NCBI RefSeq assembly: GCF_028464145.1
Contig: NZ_JAQPCG010000004.1
Location: forward strand, 372,001-436,000
Direction: 5' to 3'
Source: Maribacter sp. PR1
Lineage (GTDB): Bacteria > Bacteroidota > Bacteroidia > Flavobacteriales > Flavobacteriaceae
Length of the DNA: 64,000 bases
Shown here: piece by piece, positions 27,299-37,656 of the stretch
How positions within the stretch are numbered: the stretch's first letter is position 1
Layout: the number at the start of each line of letters is the position of its first letter
Notes under the pieces: model-generated
The model's database searches: none
The model's input: only the letters and a program-made list of their open reading frames with translations
Told to the model about the DNA's origin: nothing
Position numbers and translations under genes: made by a program

Positions 27299-29311
27299 AT
27301 GAAGTTATTGGCGTTTGTTCCCATTAAGCTTACGCTACTTCTTATTCTCGGGATTTTAATAGGTTACTTTGCTCCCTTTGATCTAAAACTTTCCTTGATA
27401 TTTTTACTCTCTTGCACAATTATACTGGGATATCATTTTTTAAATACTAGGCAAGGGAACCTAAGTTTTGGAATCGCAGCTGCCTTTACCGTTATCGCAA
27501 TCGGGATTTTTGTCAGTATCTATGCGCAACCTAAAAATCATGAAACCCATTTTAGCAAACTCATTAAAGATCAAAACCCAATTCTTAAAATAAAAATTAG
27601 GGAGGTTTTAAAACCAAATACATTCTCCCAAAATTATATAGCCTCAGTGTTATCCGTAGATAATACTAAATCCACTGGAAAGTTACTTATAAACCATCAA
27701 TTAGATTCTACTTTTAAATTGCTAAGTGTAGATGATGAGTTGTTTCTTAATTCAAGAATAAGTTCCATAAAACCACCGCTAAACCCAAACCAATTTGATT
27801 ATCAAAAATATATGGGGTATTTGGGTGTTTATGACCAAATAAGACTGACTAACACTAATTATTTCAAGCTTGTTATAGCTCCACGAACAATTATGGGTTA
27901 CGCTCAGGAAATTAGGAGTAACATCATAAAAAAATTACAGAAAGAGGAATTTGGTGAAGAACAATTGGGGATAATACAAGCATTACTATTGGGCGAGCGC
28001 TCCAATATTTCCGAAAATACATATACCAATTACATAAATGCAGGTGCCGTTCATATACTCGCGGTTTCCGGACTTCATATTGGGATTCTTTTGCTTTTGA
28101 TTCAGTTTCTACTACGTCCCTTAAAGTCTTTGCCAAACGGCAAGACGATTATTTTAATTACAACCGTTCTTTTACTTTGGGGGTTTGCTTTTATTGCCGG
28201 CCTATCGCCCTCCATCATTCGTGCTTGTTCTATGTTTACGTTTGTTGCCTATGCCATGTACTTAAATAGGCCGACAAACAACTTCAATATTCTGGCACTC
28301 TCTATGTTCTTTGTACTACTTATTATAAATCCCAATCTATTGTTTCAAGTTGGTTTTCAAATGAGTTATGCCGCCGTGTTTGCCATTGTCTGGATATATC
28401 CCCTTTTACAGAAATTCTGGTTTCCCAAAAACAAAGTGGTACGTTATATTTGGCAATTAATATCGGTTAGTATTGCGGCACAACTAGGAGTTTTACCCAT
28501 TGGCTTGTTTTATTTTCATCAATTTCCCGGCTTATTTTTTATCTCCAACTTACTTATTGTTCCAGCTTTGGCCATAATACTTGGCACTGGGCTATTTATT
28601 ATTTTTCTATCACTTTTTGATATGGTCCCAAACAAACTGGTTTGGTTTTACAATGAATTGATAGGGTTAATGAATACTATCGTTTACTGGGTTGCAGAAC
28701 AGGAAGACTTTATTTTGAAGTCCATTTCATTCGATGTTCTTCAATTGATTTTGGGGTACCTTGTAATAGTAACTTTAGTATACGGCATGACCCGATTAAA
28801 TTTTAAGAGCGTTATAACTTTTTTAATCTGTCTTTTTACTTTTCAAACGTATACCATTTTTGAGGAGTACGCTGCACTTAAAAAAATTCAGGTCATTATT
28901 ATGCACCAAACTAGGAATTCGGTTATTCTCAGCAAGAATGGTAATGAGCTAAATGTTTTAAGTACAGATTCATCAAACGCCAAACGTTTGGTAGACAACT
29001 ATGCCATTGCAGAACGAATAAATAAAATTCATTATATCCCGATAAAAAACGGTTATAAAGCAGAGAATTTCAACCTTCAGATAATTGATAGCTCTGGAAT
29101 ATTCATAGAAACAGAATCCAATACCACCTACTTACTGACCCAATCCCCTAAAATAAATCTTGAACGTTTAATTAATAAGAATAAGCCAAAGAAAATTATA
29201 GCAGATGGCAGTAATTATTCGAGTTATGTAGAAAGATGGAAAATTACCTGTTCTAAATACAAAATCCCATTTCACTATACCGGTGAAATGGGGTTTTATC
29301 AACTGAAATAA
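27299..29311 (+). CDS. comEC: ComEC/Rec2-type DNA uptake membrane protein
   Basis: Channel thought to pass single-stranded DNA across the inner membrane during transformation. N-terminal helices and an OB-like DUF4131 region cover about 1-190. The competence domain with many helices follows, including NAGAVHILAVSGLHIGILLL near 245-265 and GLSPSIIRACSMF. The last 160 residues take the place of the metallo-beta-lactamase domain but lack HxHxDH, so no nuclease metal site is kept. Shortened forms like this are frequent in Bacteroidota. Length 670 is consistent with that class. Confidence 0.92.
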   Translation: MKLLAFVPIKLTLLLILGILIGYFAPFDLKLSLIFLLSCTIILGYHFLNTRQGNLSFGIAAAFTVIAIGIFVSIYAQPKNHETHFSKLIKDQNPILKIKIREVLKPNTFSQNYIASVLSVDNTKSTGKLLINHQLDSTFKLLSVDDELFLNSRISSIKPPLNPNQFDYQKYMGYLGVYDQIRLTNTNYFKLVIAPRTIMGYAQEIRSNIIKKLQKEEFGEEQLGIIQALLLGERSNISENTYTNYINAGAVHILAVSGLHIGILLLLIQFLLRPLKSLPNGKTIILITTVLLLWGFAFIAGLSPSIIRACSMFTFVAYAMYLNRPTNNFNILALSMFFVLLIINPNLLFQVGFQMSYAAVFAIVWIYPLLQKFWFPKNKVVRYIWQLISVSIAAQLGVLPIGLFYFHQFPGLFFISNLLIVPALAIILGTGLFIIFLSLFDMVPNKLVWFYNELIGLMNTIVYWVAEQEDFILKSISFDVLQLILGYLVIVTLVYGMTRLNFKSVITFLICLFTFQTYTIFEEYAALKKIQVIIMHQTRNSVILSKNGNELNVLSTDSSNAKRLVDNYAIAERINKIHYIPIKNGYKAENFNLQIIDSSGIFIETESNTTYLLTQSPKINLERLINKNKPKKIIADGSNYSSYVERWKITCSKYKIPFHYTGEMGFYQLK

Positions 29312-29317
29312 GCTTAT

Positions 29318-30706
29318 TTAATGATTGGCAAGTTCAAAATCCTCGGCCTCCTCATCAGAGATTTTAGATTCTCCGTCTTCCGCACCATGTGCCAATCGCT
29401 TGAGAGGTTTTAGCATTAAAATTACCAGTACACCTATCAGGGACCATATCACTGCTATACCCGTAAAAATCTCAAATTCACCTAACTCTTGTGAGGCTTG
29501 ACCTATTAATCCTGCTACCTTGTTACCTAGGCCCGTTGCAGCCCAATAGAGTCCCATGATAATTGAGGCATATTTTAAAGGTGCCAATTTAGTGATGTAG
29601 GATAGGGAAACTGGAGATGCACATAATTCCCCGATAGTATGTAATAAATATGCCAATATCAACCAATACATTGCAGAAGAACCATTGGCCTCATATTCCA
29701 GAGATGCCGCACTCATAAAACCAAAACCTAAGGCCATAATAATTAACCCCACCGCAATCTTAAACATAGAGGATGACTCCTTTCCCTTTTTACGCCATTT
29801 CAGCCAAAAAGCGCCGACTGCTGTTGCTAGGGTTATAATAAAAAATGAATTCACGGATTGAAAAACAGAGGCAGGTATTTCAAACAAACCAAAAAAGTTA
29901 CGGTCCGTCTTTTGTGAAGCGTATAGATTCATAAGTCCTCCAGCCTGTTCAAATGCAGCCCAGAAAAGAATAATCAGTAAAAATGAAATCAATAGAACCT
30001 TAATACGGTCTTTCTCAATTTTTGTAAGTGGCCTATCTAAAATTTCCCTATCCTTCTCGTTTTTTCTACTAATAAGATTACCCACATTTTTCAAATACTT
30101 TTGTCCCCATATATAAACGGCCTGACCCAAAAACATTCCGATGGCAGCCAAACCAAACCCATAGTGCCAGTTGATGTTCTCTCCAACATATCCACATAAA
30201 ATAGGGGCTAAAAAGCCTCCGATATTGATTCCCATATAAAAAATGTAAAAGCCAAGATCTCTACGTTCATCCTTAGCTTTATATAGACCGCCCACCATAG
30301 AAGATATATTGGGTTTTAAACAGCCCACACCTAGAATAATAAATAGACAACCTATATAAAATGTGGTTTCGGAGTTCAATGCAAGCACTGCATGCCCAAT
30401 ACATAATAGGGCTCCCCCTAACATTACTGTTTTTTTCTGCCCCAAAAGCCTATCGGCAATCCACCCACCGGGAATGGAAGATACGTAAACAAGCATGGTA
30501 TACCACCCATAAAGGGCCAAGGCTTCGTCATTGGTCCAACCAAATCCCGCATTACTAGATGTAGTCTCCGCTACCAAAAACAACGTGAATAAAGCTCGCA
30601 TTCCGTAATAGGAAAAACGTTCCCACATTTCTGTAAAAAATAGGATATAAAGACCCACGGGGTGGCCAAATAATTCTTTCTTATGAGCTGGTTTAGCGTA
30701 TGCCAT
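29318..30706 (-). CDS. Proton-dependent oligopeptide (POT/PTR2) transporter
   Basis: Major-facilitator symporter importing di- and tripeptides. The ExxERFxYY motif is present near the N-terminus (EMWERFSYYGMRALFTLFL). The second PTR2 signature region, GFYIFYMGINIGGFLAP, falls near 150-166. About 12 to 14 helices are predicted over 462 residues, with an acidic cytoplasmic tail. It lies 28 bp downstream of the DPP-IV-like gene on the same strand; the peptidase would release the dipeptides this carrier takes in. Confidence 0.95.
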   Translation of the reverse strand: MAYAKPAHKKELFGHPVGLYILFFTEMWERFSYYGMRALFTLFLVAETTSSNAGFGWTNDEALALYGWYTMLVYVSSIPGGWIADRLLGQKKTVMLGGALLCIGHAVLALNSETTFYIGCLFIILGVGCLKPNISSMVGGLYKAKDERRDLGFYIFYMGINIGGFLAPILCGYVGENINWHYGFGLAAIGMFLGQAVYIWGQKYLKNVGNLISRKNEKDREILDRPLTKIEKDRIKVLLISFLLIILFWAAFEQAGGLMNLYASQKTDRNFFGLFEIPASVFQSVNSFFIITLATAVGAFWLKWRKKGKESSSMFKIAVGLIIMALGFGFMSAASLEYEANGSSAMYWLILAYLLHTIGELCASPVSLSYITKLAPLKYASIIMGLYWAATGLGNKVAGLIGQASQELGEFEIFTGIAVIWSLIGVLVILMLKPLKRLAHGAEDGESKISDEEAEDFELANH

Positions 30707-30733
30707 AATTTCTTGATTTGGTTTTTAGGTTGA

Positions 30734-32899
30734 TTATAAATTTTCCTTTACAAAATTGGTCATCTTGTTAAACAAATGAATTCGGGTGTTTCCGCCATAG
30801 ATACCATGATTTTTATCCGGGTAAATGGCCCAATCGAATTGCTTGTTCGCCTGTACAAGGGCTTCTATCATCCGCATCGTGTTTTGTACATGCACATTAT
30901 CATCTCCCGACCCATGGATAAGTAAAAAATCACCCTTAAGCAATTCGGGATAGTTAAAAGGTGAATTATCATCATATCCACCGGGATTTTCATCTGGTGT
31001 ACGCATGAAGCGCTCGGTGTAAATAGTATCATAAAATCGCCATGAAGTAACAGGGGCAACGGCAATGGCCATTTCAAAAGTATCGTTTCCCTTTAGTAGG
31101 GAATTGGTTGCCATATGCCCACCAAAGCTCCAACCCCATATCCCGGTCCTATCGGCATCAATATACCCTCTCTCACTTAACTTCTTTGCTGCAGCAATTT
31201 GATCTTCGGTCTCATACTTGACCAGATTTAAATACGTGATTTTTTTAAAATCCCTTCCTTTGTAACCCGTTCCACGGCCATCAACGCAAGCTACAATATA
31301 ACCCTCGGCCACTAAGGTCTGATGCCAATAATCCCTGGCATTGAACCAAGTATTACTTACACTTTGGGAACCTGGACCACTATATTGATACATGAGCAAG
31401 GGGTATTTTTTTGAAGAATCAAAATCCTTAGGCTTTATAATGTACATATTTAAATCGTAGCCGTTTATATTTATGGTTGAAAACTCCTTTGGGTTAATGT
31501 TATAATCATTCAATTTGCTCAACAAAGCTGTATTATCTTTAATATCCTTGACCTTTTTACCGGTAAGTGCATGGTGTAAGGTATACACGGGTGGTGTTGT
31601 CGCATTAGAGAATGTGTTGATGAAATAGGTAAAGTCCGTACTGAAAGATGCTGAATTGGTTCCTTCACTTACGGCAAGCTCTTTTTTCTTGCGGCCATCA
31701 CTTCCTACACTGTAAACACCTCTATTGATTGAACCATTTTCGGTAGATTGAAAATAAATTTTATCCTCATCCTGGTCATACCCATAATACCGTGTAACTT
31801 CCCATTCCCCTTTGGTAATTTGGTTCATTAATTCACCATCGTGATTATAGAGATAAATATGGTTCCAACCGTCTTTTTCACTACTCCAAATGAAACTATC
31901 ATCTGCCAAAAAAGTGAGGTTGTCCGTAATATCTACATAAGCATCATCGGTTTCTTCAAGAAGTAACTCAAAGGTATTGGTCTTGGCATTCACCTCATAT
32001 AGCTTCAAATTGTTTTGGTGTCTGTTAATGGTCTGAACACTTAACGAGTTTGCGTTGTTCATCCATTTGATCCTTGGTATGTAATAGGGGTTCCCGAAAT
32101 CAATATTCGAAATAGTACCGCTTGTAATATCCAATATGTGCAAACTTACCGTGGCATTATCCTCACCTGCCTTTGGGTATTTAAATACGTTTTGCTCAGG
32201 ATATTTTTCGGTACCGTACATGTCCATTGAAAATTCCGGTACATTGGTCTCATCGAATCTTAAAAATGCGATTTTAGACCCGTCGGCATTCCACTCAAAG
32301 GCCCGCACGAAGGCAAATTCTTCCTCGTAGACCCAATCGGTCACTCCATTTATTATTTTATTCTTTTCTCCGTCCAGGGTCATTTGCTTGGTTTCACCAT
32401 CACCCAAGTCCATTACAAACAAATTGTTGTTCTTGACAAAGGCGACCTTTTTTCCATTTGGGGATAACGCAGGTTCCTGTATTTTGTCCCTACTTATTTT
32501 AGTAAGTTTTTTGGAAGCAATATCATAGATATAAAAAATTCCTAGCGTTGACCTTCTAAAAATAGACTCGACTTCCGTGGCCAATAATACTTTAGACTCG
32601 TCATCACTAAATTGGTAGGAAGAAAAACTTGATACACCATCCAAATCCTCGGAAGAAACTATTGTTTCAACTTTTTCCAAGGTTCTATAATCATACTTAT
32701 CAATGTATGAAATCTTCTTACTCCGGTCGGAATTCAAAACTGTGTATTGTTTTCCATTGTTCATAGATCGTAATACATCCAACCCTTGGGTACTAAATGT
32801 TCCTGTATAAATATCTTCTACGGTAACCTTTTTTTCTTGGGCAAAAATCCCCGACTGAAAACCAATAAAGCAAAGCGCTAGAATGTATAATATTCGCAT
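30734..32899 (-). CDS. Dipeptidyl-peptidase IV family serine peptidase (S9)
   Basis: Exported S9B peptidase that removes dipeptides, typically X-Pro, from peptide N-termini. A signal peptide ends near FAQEKK (residue 20). The beta-propeller domain covers about 60-470. The alpha/beta-hydrolase domain carries GWSFGGHM with the nucleophile Ser near 595, the Asp in GSGDDNVH and the His in DKNHGIYGG. The DW.YEEEF block near 190 supplies the double-Glu motif that recognises the substrate N-terminus. Length 721 is typical. It pairs with the peptide transporter downstream. Confidence 0.95.
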   Translation of the reverse strand: MRILYILALCFIGFQSGIFAQEKKVTVEDIYTGTFSTQGLDVLRSMNNGKQYTVLNSDRSKKISYIDKYDYRTLEKVETIVSSEDLDGVSSFSSYQFSDDESKVLLATEVESIFRRSTLGIFYIYDIASKKLTKISRDKIQEPALSPNGKKVAFVKNNNLFVMDLGDGETKQMTLDGEKNKIINGVTDWVYEEEFAFVRAFEWNADGSKIAFLRFDETNVPEFSMDMYGTEKYPEQNVFKYPKAGEDNATVSLHILDITSGTISNIDFGNPYYIPRIKWMNNANSLSVQTINRHQNNLKLYEVNAKTNTFELLLEETDDAYVDITDNLTFLADDSFIWSSEKDGWNHIYLYNHDGELMNQITKGEWEVTRYYGYDQDEDKIYFQSTENGSINRGVYSVGSDGRKKKELAVSEGTNSASFSTDFTYFINTFSNATTPPVYTLHHALTGKKVKDIKDNTALLSKLNDYNINPKEFSTININGYDLNMYIIKPKDFDSSKKYPLLMYQYSGPGSQSVSNTWFNARDYWHQTLVAEGYIVACVDGRGTGYKGRDFKKITYLNLVKYETEDQIAAAKKLSERGYIDADRTGIWGWSFGGHMATNSLLKGNDTFEMAIAVAPVTSWRFYDTIYTERFMRTPDENPGGYDDNSPFNYPELLKGDFLLIHGSGDDNVHVQNTMRMIEALVQANKQFDWAIYPDKNHGIYGGNTRIHLFNKMTNFVKENL

Positions 32900-32997
32900 G
32901 AAATGATGAAATTTGTTAAATTCTCCAAGTTTAATACTAATTCTATAAAAAACCTCGGTTTTACCTATAAAAAGAACTCAACTTTAACGCTGCTTTC

Positions 32998-33044
32998 ACG
33001 TTCATTTACGTTCATTTATGTTCGTGTCATTATCCTTATCTTTG
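32998..33044 (+). promoter_or_regulatory. Promoter of the mevalonate genes with three 10-bp tandem repeats
   Basis: The -7 box TATCTTTG lies at 33037-33044. Directly upstream, ACGTTCATTT (32998-33007), ACGTTCATTT (33008-33017) and the related ATGTTCGTGT (33018-33027) form three 10-bp units in helical phase covering the -33 region. They could bind an activator or repressor. HMG-CoA reductase starts 73 bp further on. The divergent DPP-IV gene begins at 32899. Confidence 0.55.
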
Positions 33045-33117
33045 CCCGTAAATACCAATTTTAATACCTCTTAATAGGTTTTAAAAGTGAGCCAACTTTA
33101 CCTAGAAAACGTATAGA

Positions 33118-34437
33118 ATGACAAAACCGATAAGTGGTTTTTCCAAGCTTTCCAAAACAGAAAAAATAAATTGGATTGCAAAAAACTACACTCAAAAACC
33201 CGACCAGTCCAAAAAAATCCTTGAAACTTATTGGAATACAGATTCCAGGGTACAGCAGCTCCATGATGAGTTCATAGAAAACACGATAAGCAACCTTTAT
33301 ATGCCCATGGGGATTGCACCCAACTTTTTAATTAACAACACCCTTTACGCCATTCCTATGGCCATTGAAGAAAGTTCTGTGGTAGCCGCGGCCAGCAAGG
33401 CTGCCAAGTTTTGGTTCAATAAAGGGGGATTTAAGGCAAAGGTTCTAGGAACGGAAAAAGTAGGGCAAGTCCATTTTATCTTTAAAGGCAGTTATCCTAG
33501 ACTAGAATCCTTTTTCAATGATACAAAGTCGAAATTAATATCGGATGCAGACCACCTAACCAATAGTATGGTAAAACGTGGCGGAGGCATATCCAATATA
33601 GAACTAAGGAATAAAACAAAAGAGTTGGAAAACTATTTTCAACTGCATTGTACTTTTGAAACTAAAGACGCGATGGGCGCCAACTTCATTAATAGTTGTC
33701 TGGAGCAATTTGCCGCCACGCTTAAGAATGAGGCCCTACACTATTCGAAGTTTTCCGAGGAAGAGCGACAGATTGAAGTAGTAATGAGTATTCTTTCCAA
33801 TTATGTTCCTCACTGTTTGGTTAGGGCCGAAGTAAGTTGCCCAATCCAAGAATTAACCATTTCCAAGGACATCTCACCCAAAGACTTTGCGGAAAAGATG
33901 CTCAGGGCTGTGGAAATAGCAAAGGTGGAACCCTATCGTGCCGTAACCCACAATAAAGGTATTATGAACGGTATCGATGCTGTGGTACTTGCCACTGGTA
34001 ACGATTTTAGGGCGATTGAAGCTGGGGCGCATGCCTATGCCTCCAAAAATGGGACTTACAGTAGTTTAACCCATGCCGAAATAATTAATGAAACATTTAA
34101 GTTTTGGATTCAAATACCTTTAGCCTTGGGCACCGTTGGTGGATTGACCAAACTTCATCCTATGGTAAAACTAAATCTTGAAATTCTACAAAATCCTTCC
34201 GCACAGGAATTGATGCAAATTATGGCCGTTGCCGGATTGGCACAGAATTTTGCGGCGGTTAGTTCTTTGGTTACCACAGGAATACAAAAAGGACATATGA
34301 AAATGCACCTGATGAACATTCTAAACCAGCAAAATGCTACCGAAGAAGAAAAGGAATCTATCATAGCTCATTTTAAAACGCACACGGTAACCCATAGAGG
34401 CGTTTTAAATGCCCTTGAAAATTTGAGAAGGCAGTAA
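33118..34437 (+). CDS. Hydroxymethylglutaryl-CoA reductase, class II type
   Basis: Reduces HMG-CoA to mevalonate, the committed step to isoprenoids in Flavobacteria. The catalytic Glu is Glu54 in the ENTISNLYMPMGIA block. The KGIMNGIDAVVLATGNDFRA block supplies the catalytic Lys and Asp near 280-300, and THRG near residue 427 gives the C-terminal His. It lacks the membrane anchor of eukaryotic class I enzymes. 439 residues matches bacterial class II. The downstream kinase gene begins at the A of its stop codon, so the two are translationally coupled. Confidence 0.93.
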   Translation: MTKPISGFSKLSKTEKINWIAKNYTQKPDQSKKILETYWNTDSRVQQLHDEFIENTISNLYMPMGIAPNFLINNTLYAIPMAIEESSVVAAASKAAKFWFNKGGFKAKVLGTEKVGQVHFIFKGSYPRLESFFNDTKSKLISDADHLTNSMVKRGGGISNIELRNKTKELENYFQLHCTFETKDAMGANFINSCLEQFAATLKNEALHYSKFSEEERQIEVVMSILSNYVPHCLVRAEVSCPIQELTISKDISPKDFAEKMLRAVEIAKVEPYRAVTHNKGIMNGIDAVVLATGNDFRAIEAGAHAYASKNGTYSSLTHAEIINETFKFWIQIPLALGTVGGLTKLHPMVKLNLEILQNPSAQELMQIMAVAGLAQNFAAVSSLVTTGIQKGHMKMHLMNILNQQNATEEEKESIIAHFKTHTVTHRGVLNALENLRRQ

Positions 34438-35342
34438 TGGAAGAGTTTTACAGCAATGGAAAATTATTACTTACCGGGGAATATGCAATATTAGATGGGG
34501 CTAAAGGATTGGCAGTACCCTCTAGGTACGGACAATTTTTGACCGTTAAACAATCTAACACAGGTGAGATTAACTGGCGAAGTTTAGGCGATACAAATAC
34601 ACCTTGGTTTACTGCAGACTTGGCATTGCCTAATCTTGAAATACTTGACACCTCAGACACTTCTTTAGCAAATAGACTTGTTCAAATATTTGAAGCGATA
34701 AGTAACCTCAACACCTCTTTTATTAATGACTACCAAGGCAGTTATATCGATACCAAATTGACCTTTCCAAGACACTGGGGGTTAGGTTCGTCCTCCACAC
34801 TCATCAATAATATGGCCAACTGGGCTCAAGTGAATCCGTACGACCTTTTATCTGCTAGTTTTGGCGGTAGCGGATATGACATTGCCTGCGCTCAAAACAA
34901 TTCTCCTATAACCTATAGCAATAAGAAGGATTCCCCAATAATTGAAAAGGTTGATTTCAACCCTTCTTTTAAGAATCAAATATTCTTTGTTCACTTGAAC
35001 AAAAAACAAAATAGTAGGGATGCCATTAATTCCTACAGAAAACTTACTATGAACAAAGAGGTATTGATCAGGGAAATTAACCAACTTACCCTACAAATGA
35101 CTCAATGTCATAGTCTCTCTGAATTTGAAGGAATAATGGCCACCCATGAAAATTTAATTTCCAAAACTCTGGATATACCTACTGTAAAACAACAGCTTTT
35201 CAATGACTTTCCTGGAAGTATTAAAAGTCTTGGAGCATGGGGAGGTGACTTTATAATGGCAACGGGCACTCTGGAGGAGATGCGTTATTTTAGCCAAAAA
35301 GGATTTACAACCATACTTTCCTATACTCAAATGATATTATAG
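34437..35342 (+). CDS. GYDIA family GHMP kinase (mevalonate-kinase-like)
   Basis: 301-residue sugar/mevalonate-type kinase. GKLLLTGEYAILDGAKGLAV at the start is typical of GHMP kinases. The phosphate loop is WGLGSSSTL near 118-126. GGSGYDIACA near 142-151 is the motif for which the Bacteroidota subfamily is named. Overlap with the HMG-CoA reductase stop supports a role in phosphorylating mevalonate or a later intermediate; which step is not proven by sequence. A strong terminator follows. Confidence 0.9.
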   Translation: MEEFYSNGKLLLTGEYAILDGAKGLAVPSRYGQFLTVKQSNTGEINWRSLGDTNTPWFTADLALPNLEILDTSDTSLANRLVQIFEAISNLNTSFINDYQGSYIDTKLTFPRHWGLGSSSTLINNMANWAQVNPYDLLSASFGGSGYDIACAQNNSPITYSNKKDSPIIEKVDFNPSFKNQIFFVHLNKKQNSRDAINSYRKLTMNKEVLIREINQLTLQMTQCHSLSEFEGIMATHENLISKTLDIPTVKQQLFNDFPGSIKSLGAWGGDFIMATGTLEEMRYFSQKGFTTILSYTQMIL

Positions 35343-35343
35343 A

Positions 35344-35373
35344 AAAGGCCCTCTTTTTATGAGGGCCTTTTTT
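35344..35373. terminator. Bidirectional terminator between the GYDIA kinase and PpiD-like genes
   Basis: AAAGGCCCTC (35344-35353) pairs with GAGGGCCTTT (35361-35370) with T and A tracts outside the arms. It serves both convergent genes. Confidence 0.92.
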
Positions 35374-35392
35374 ACTTCTTTTTATTGATTTA

Positions 35393-37513
35393 CTAGTAGA
35401 ATATAGCTCTCTTATCCTCTATTTCGGAGGATTCCTTAAGCGCATTATAAACTTCAGTGTTCACTCTGTTCCCAGCATTTGTCTTTAAAGTATTGGCGTA
35501 TGTAGCGTAATTATCCAATTTCGGAGCTTCTGACTTCTTGGTAAGTTCAATTTTAAAAATCCCTGTATTGCCTTCTATCAAACCAGAGGTATCTCCTTCA
35601 TTCATACCATATGCCGTGCCAACAACAACAGGCTCGCTTCCTGCACCAGGAATTGTGGGGGATTTAACGGTCAACGCACTCGCCGTAGAGACAGTAGTGC
35701 TGTTATCAGAAGCAATAGCATCCATTGCCTTACCTTGATTCGCAGCTATTATTTGTGCTGCTTTTCTTTCCTTTCTTATAATCGGCAATACTGTTGCAGA
35801 GGCATCTTCAGGACTCATAAGTCCTTCCTTATAACTTCCAGTTAATTGTACCACGGCGTAACCATTGTTGATGTTAAACCTCTTGATATCTCCAACTTCC
35901 GTATCCTCATTAAACGCCCATTGTACAATACTCCTTTGCGCACCCAAACCAGGTAGGTTTTCATCCAATTGCTTGATTTTGTTCACTGGTCTAACTAAGT
36001 ACTCGTTCTCTTTGGCTATTTCCGAAAATGAGCTTTCGTCCGCAATAGTTTCCATTTCAAATTTTGTCGCGTCCGTAAACAGCATATTTGTCGTTTCTTC
36101 GGATGGTACAATTTCCCTGGACAAGGTTGCTACTTGAACAATATCTTCCTTATCATCAACCTTGATAATGTGAAAACCAAAATCGGTTTCTACCAATCCA
36201 ATAGTACCGACTGAATTTCCAAATGCAAAATCATTAAATTCAGGAACCATTGTTCCTTGCTGAAAGTATCCAAGGTCACCCCCGTTTGGGGCAGAAGGAC
36301 CATCGGAATTGTCCCGAGCCAATTCGGCAAAAACTACACCAGACTTTTTAGCCTCAGCCAATAATCTATTGGCCTCTTTTTCTGCTTCTTCCTTTGTTCT
36401 TGTAACCTCAGGATTTGCACGTGTAGCACCTTCATAGGCTATAAGTACATGACTAGCCTTTACAGAACCATTGGGCTTTCTACCCATCATTTTGGTTACT
36501 TTATAAGAACCCGCATCTTTATAGGGACCATAAATCTCACCTACATTTAAAGTCATTAAAGTGTCGGCAACACTGGATGGAAGATTCTTCTTCGCTTTGT
36601 AGATTGTATCGAATTTAACATCTGAATGTCTATCCAAGAATGCCGCCATATCATCAGTGTTTCTAAAACCACTGATGGTATCGTTTCTATCCTTTTGCGA
36701 ATTATATTCTACAGAGTCATCCAACAATTTTGTCACTTCCTCCTTTACTGAAGCATCATCCTCTTCAGAAGGCCTTTCGTTGAAATAAACAAACTGGATA
36801 TCCCTAGCAGGTTCTTGTTTAAAGTCCTCCTTGTGGTCGTTTATATAATCCGAAATTTCACTTTTCGTAACTGTGATGGTGCTGTCGGGGATAGAAGAAT
36901 AGGGTACTCGTACATATCTAATATCCAATTTTTCATTGGCGAGCTTATAATCCAACTCTCCCTCTTTTAAAGTGGCACCAACTCCAGCTTTTACAAGGTC
37001 GAAATAGGTTTGTTCCTTGGCCATTTGGATAATTTCCTTTTCGGTCTGCAACCAAAAATCGTATTGTGCAGGATTGTTGTTTTTCCAGTCCAAAACTGTT
37101 GTCTTAAATCTATTGGCATCAAAAACACCATTTTCATTCTGAAATTCAGGATTCTGGGCATAACCTGTAGTTCTAAGAAAATCCACAATTTGGTCTTGCT
37201 CAATACCGATACCCAAATCTTCAAATTGTTCTTCTAAGATGCTTCTTCTAACTTCTTGATCCCATACTTGGTTCATTGTTTGCATGGAAGATACCGTAGG
37301 TCCCATTCTTTGCGAAGCTGTTTCCACTTTTTGCCTAAACTCATCAATGGAGATTTCATTTCCATTAATTTCAGCTACCGAAGAACCCATCTTTCCTCCA
37401 GCCCCAAAATTGCTACTTGTAAATACGCCTGAAATAACAAAGGCGAAAAGTGCCAAACCAATAATCAGTATTAAAACTGTGGTACGTTTTCTAATATTTT
37501 CTAAAACTGCCAT
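35393..37513 (-). CDS. PpiD-like membrane-anchored periplasmic prolyl isomerase / chaperone
   Basis: Assists folding of exported proteins. One anchor helix lies at about 12-32 after RKRTTVLILII. A SurA_N/PpiD-type region follows (ISIDEFRQKVE). A parvulin rotamase domain covers about 350-445, with KASHVLIAYEG, FAELARDNSDGPSAPNGGDLGYFQQGTM and FGFHIIKVDD. A second, degenerate PPIase-like region comes toward the end. Length 706 is normal for Bacteroidota PpiD-like proteins. It is the last gene of the minus-strand block, behind a weak hairpin, and may have its own promoter in 37514-37660. Confidence 0.93.
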   Translation of the reverse strand: MAVLENIRKRTTVLILIIGLALFAFVISGVFTSSNFGAGGKMGSSVAEINGNEISIDEFRQKVETASQRMGPTVSSMQTMNQVWDQEVRRSILEEQFEDLGIGIEQDQIVDFLRTTGYAQNPEFQNENGVFDANRFKTTVLDWKNNNPAQYDFWLQTEKEIIQMAKEQTYFDLVKAGVGATLKEGELDYKLANEKLDIRYVRVPYSSIPDSTITVTKSEISDYINDHKEDFKQEPARDIQFVYFNERPSEEDDASVKEEVTKLLDDSVEYNSQKDRNDTISGFRNTDDMAAFLDRHSDVKFDTIYKAKKNLPSSVADTLMTLNVGEIYGPYKDAGSYKVTKMMGRKPNGSVKASHVLIAYEGATRANPEVTRTKEEAEKEANRLLAEAKKSGVVFAELARDNSDGPSAPNGGDLGYFQQGTMVPEFNDFAFGNSVGTIGLVETDFGFHIIKVDDKEDIVQVATLSREIVPSEETTNMLFTDATKFEMETIADESSFSEIAKENEYLVRPVNKIKQLDENLPGLGAQRSIVQWAFNEDTEVGDIKRFNINNGYAVVQLTGSYKEGLMSPEDASATVLPIIRKERKAAQIIAANQGKAMDAIASDNSTTVSTASALTVKSPTIPGAGSEPVVVGTAYGMNEGDTSGLIEGNTGIFKIELTKKSEAPKLDNYATYANTLKTNAGNRVNTEVYNALKESSEIEDKRAIFY

Positions 37514-37656
37514 CCTATCGAATCAAATAATTTAAATCAGTTCGCGAAATTACCATTTTTAATTGAAATAATAAAAACTAAAAAACACTCCAAAAGGCTT
37601 TAGGGGAAGCTTGTAATCCCCTAAAAAGAAACCAACCTATATTCACCTTGACCCAT

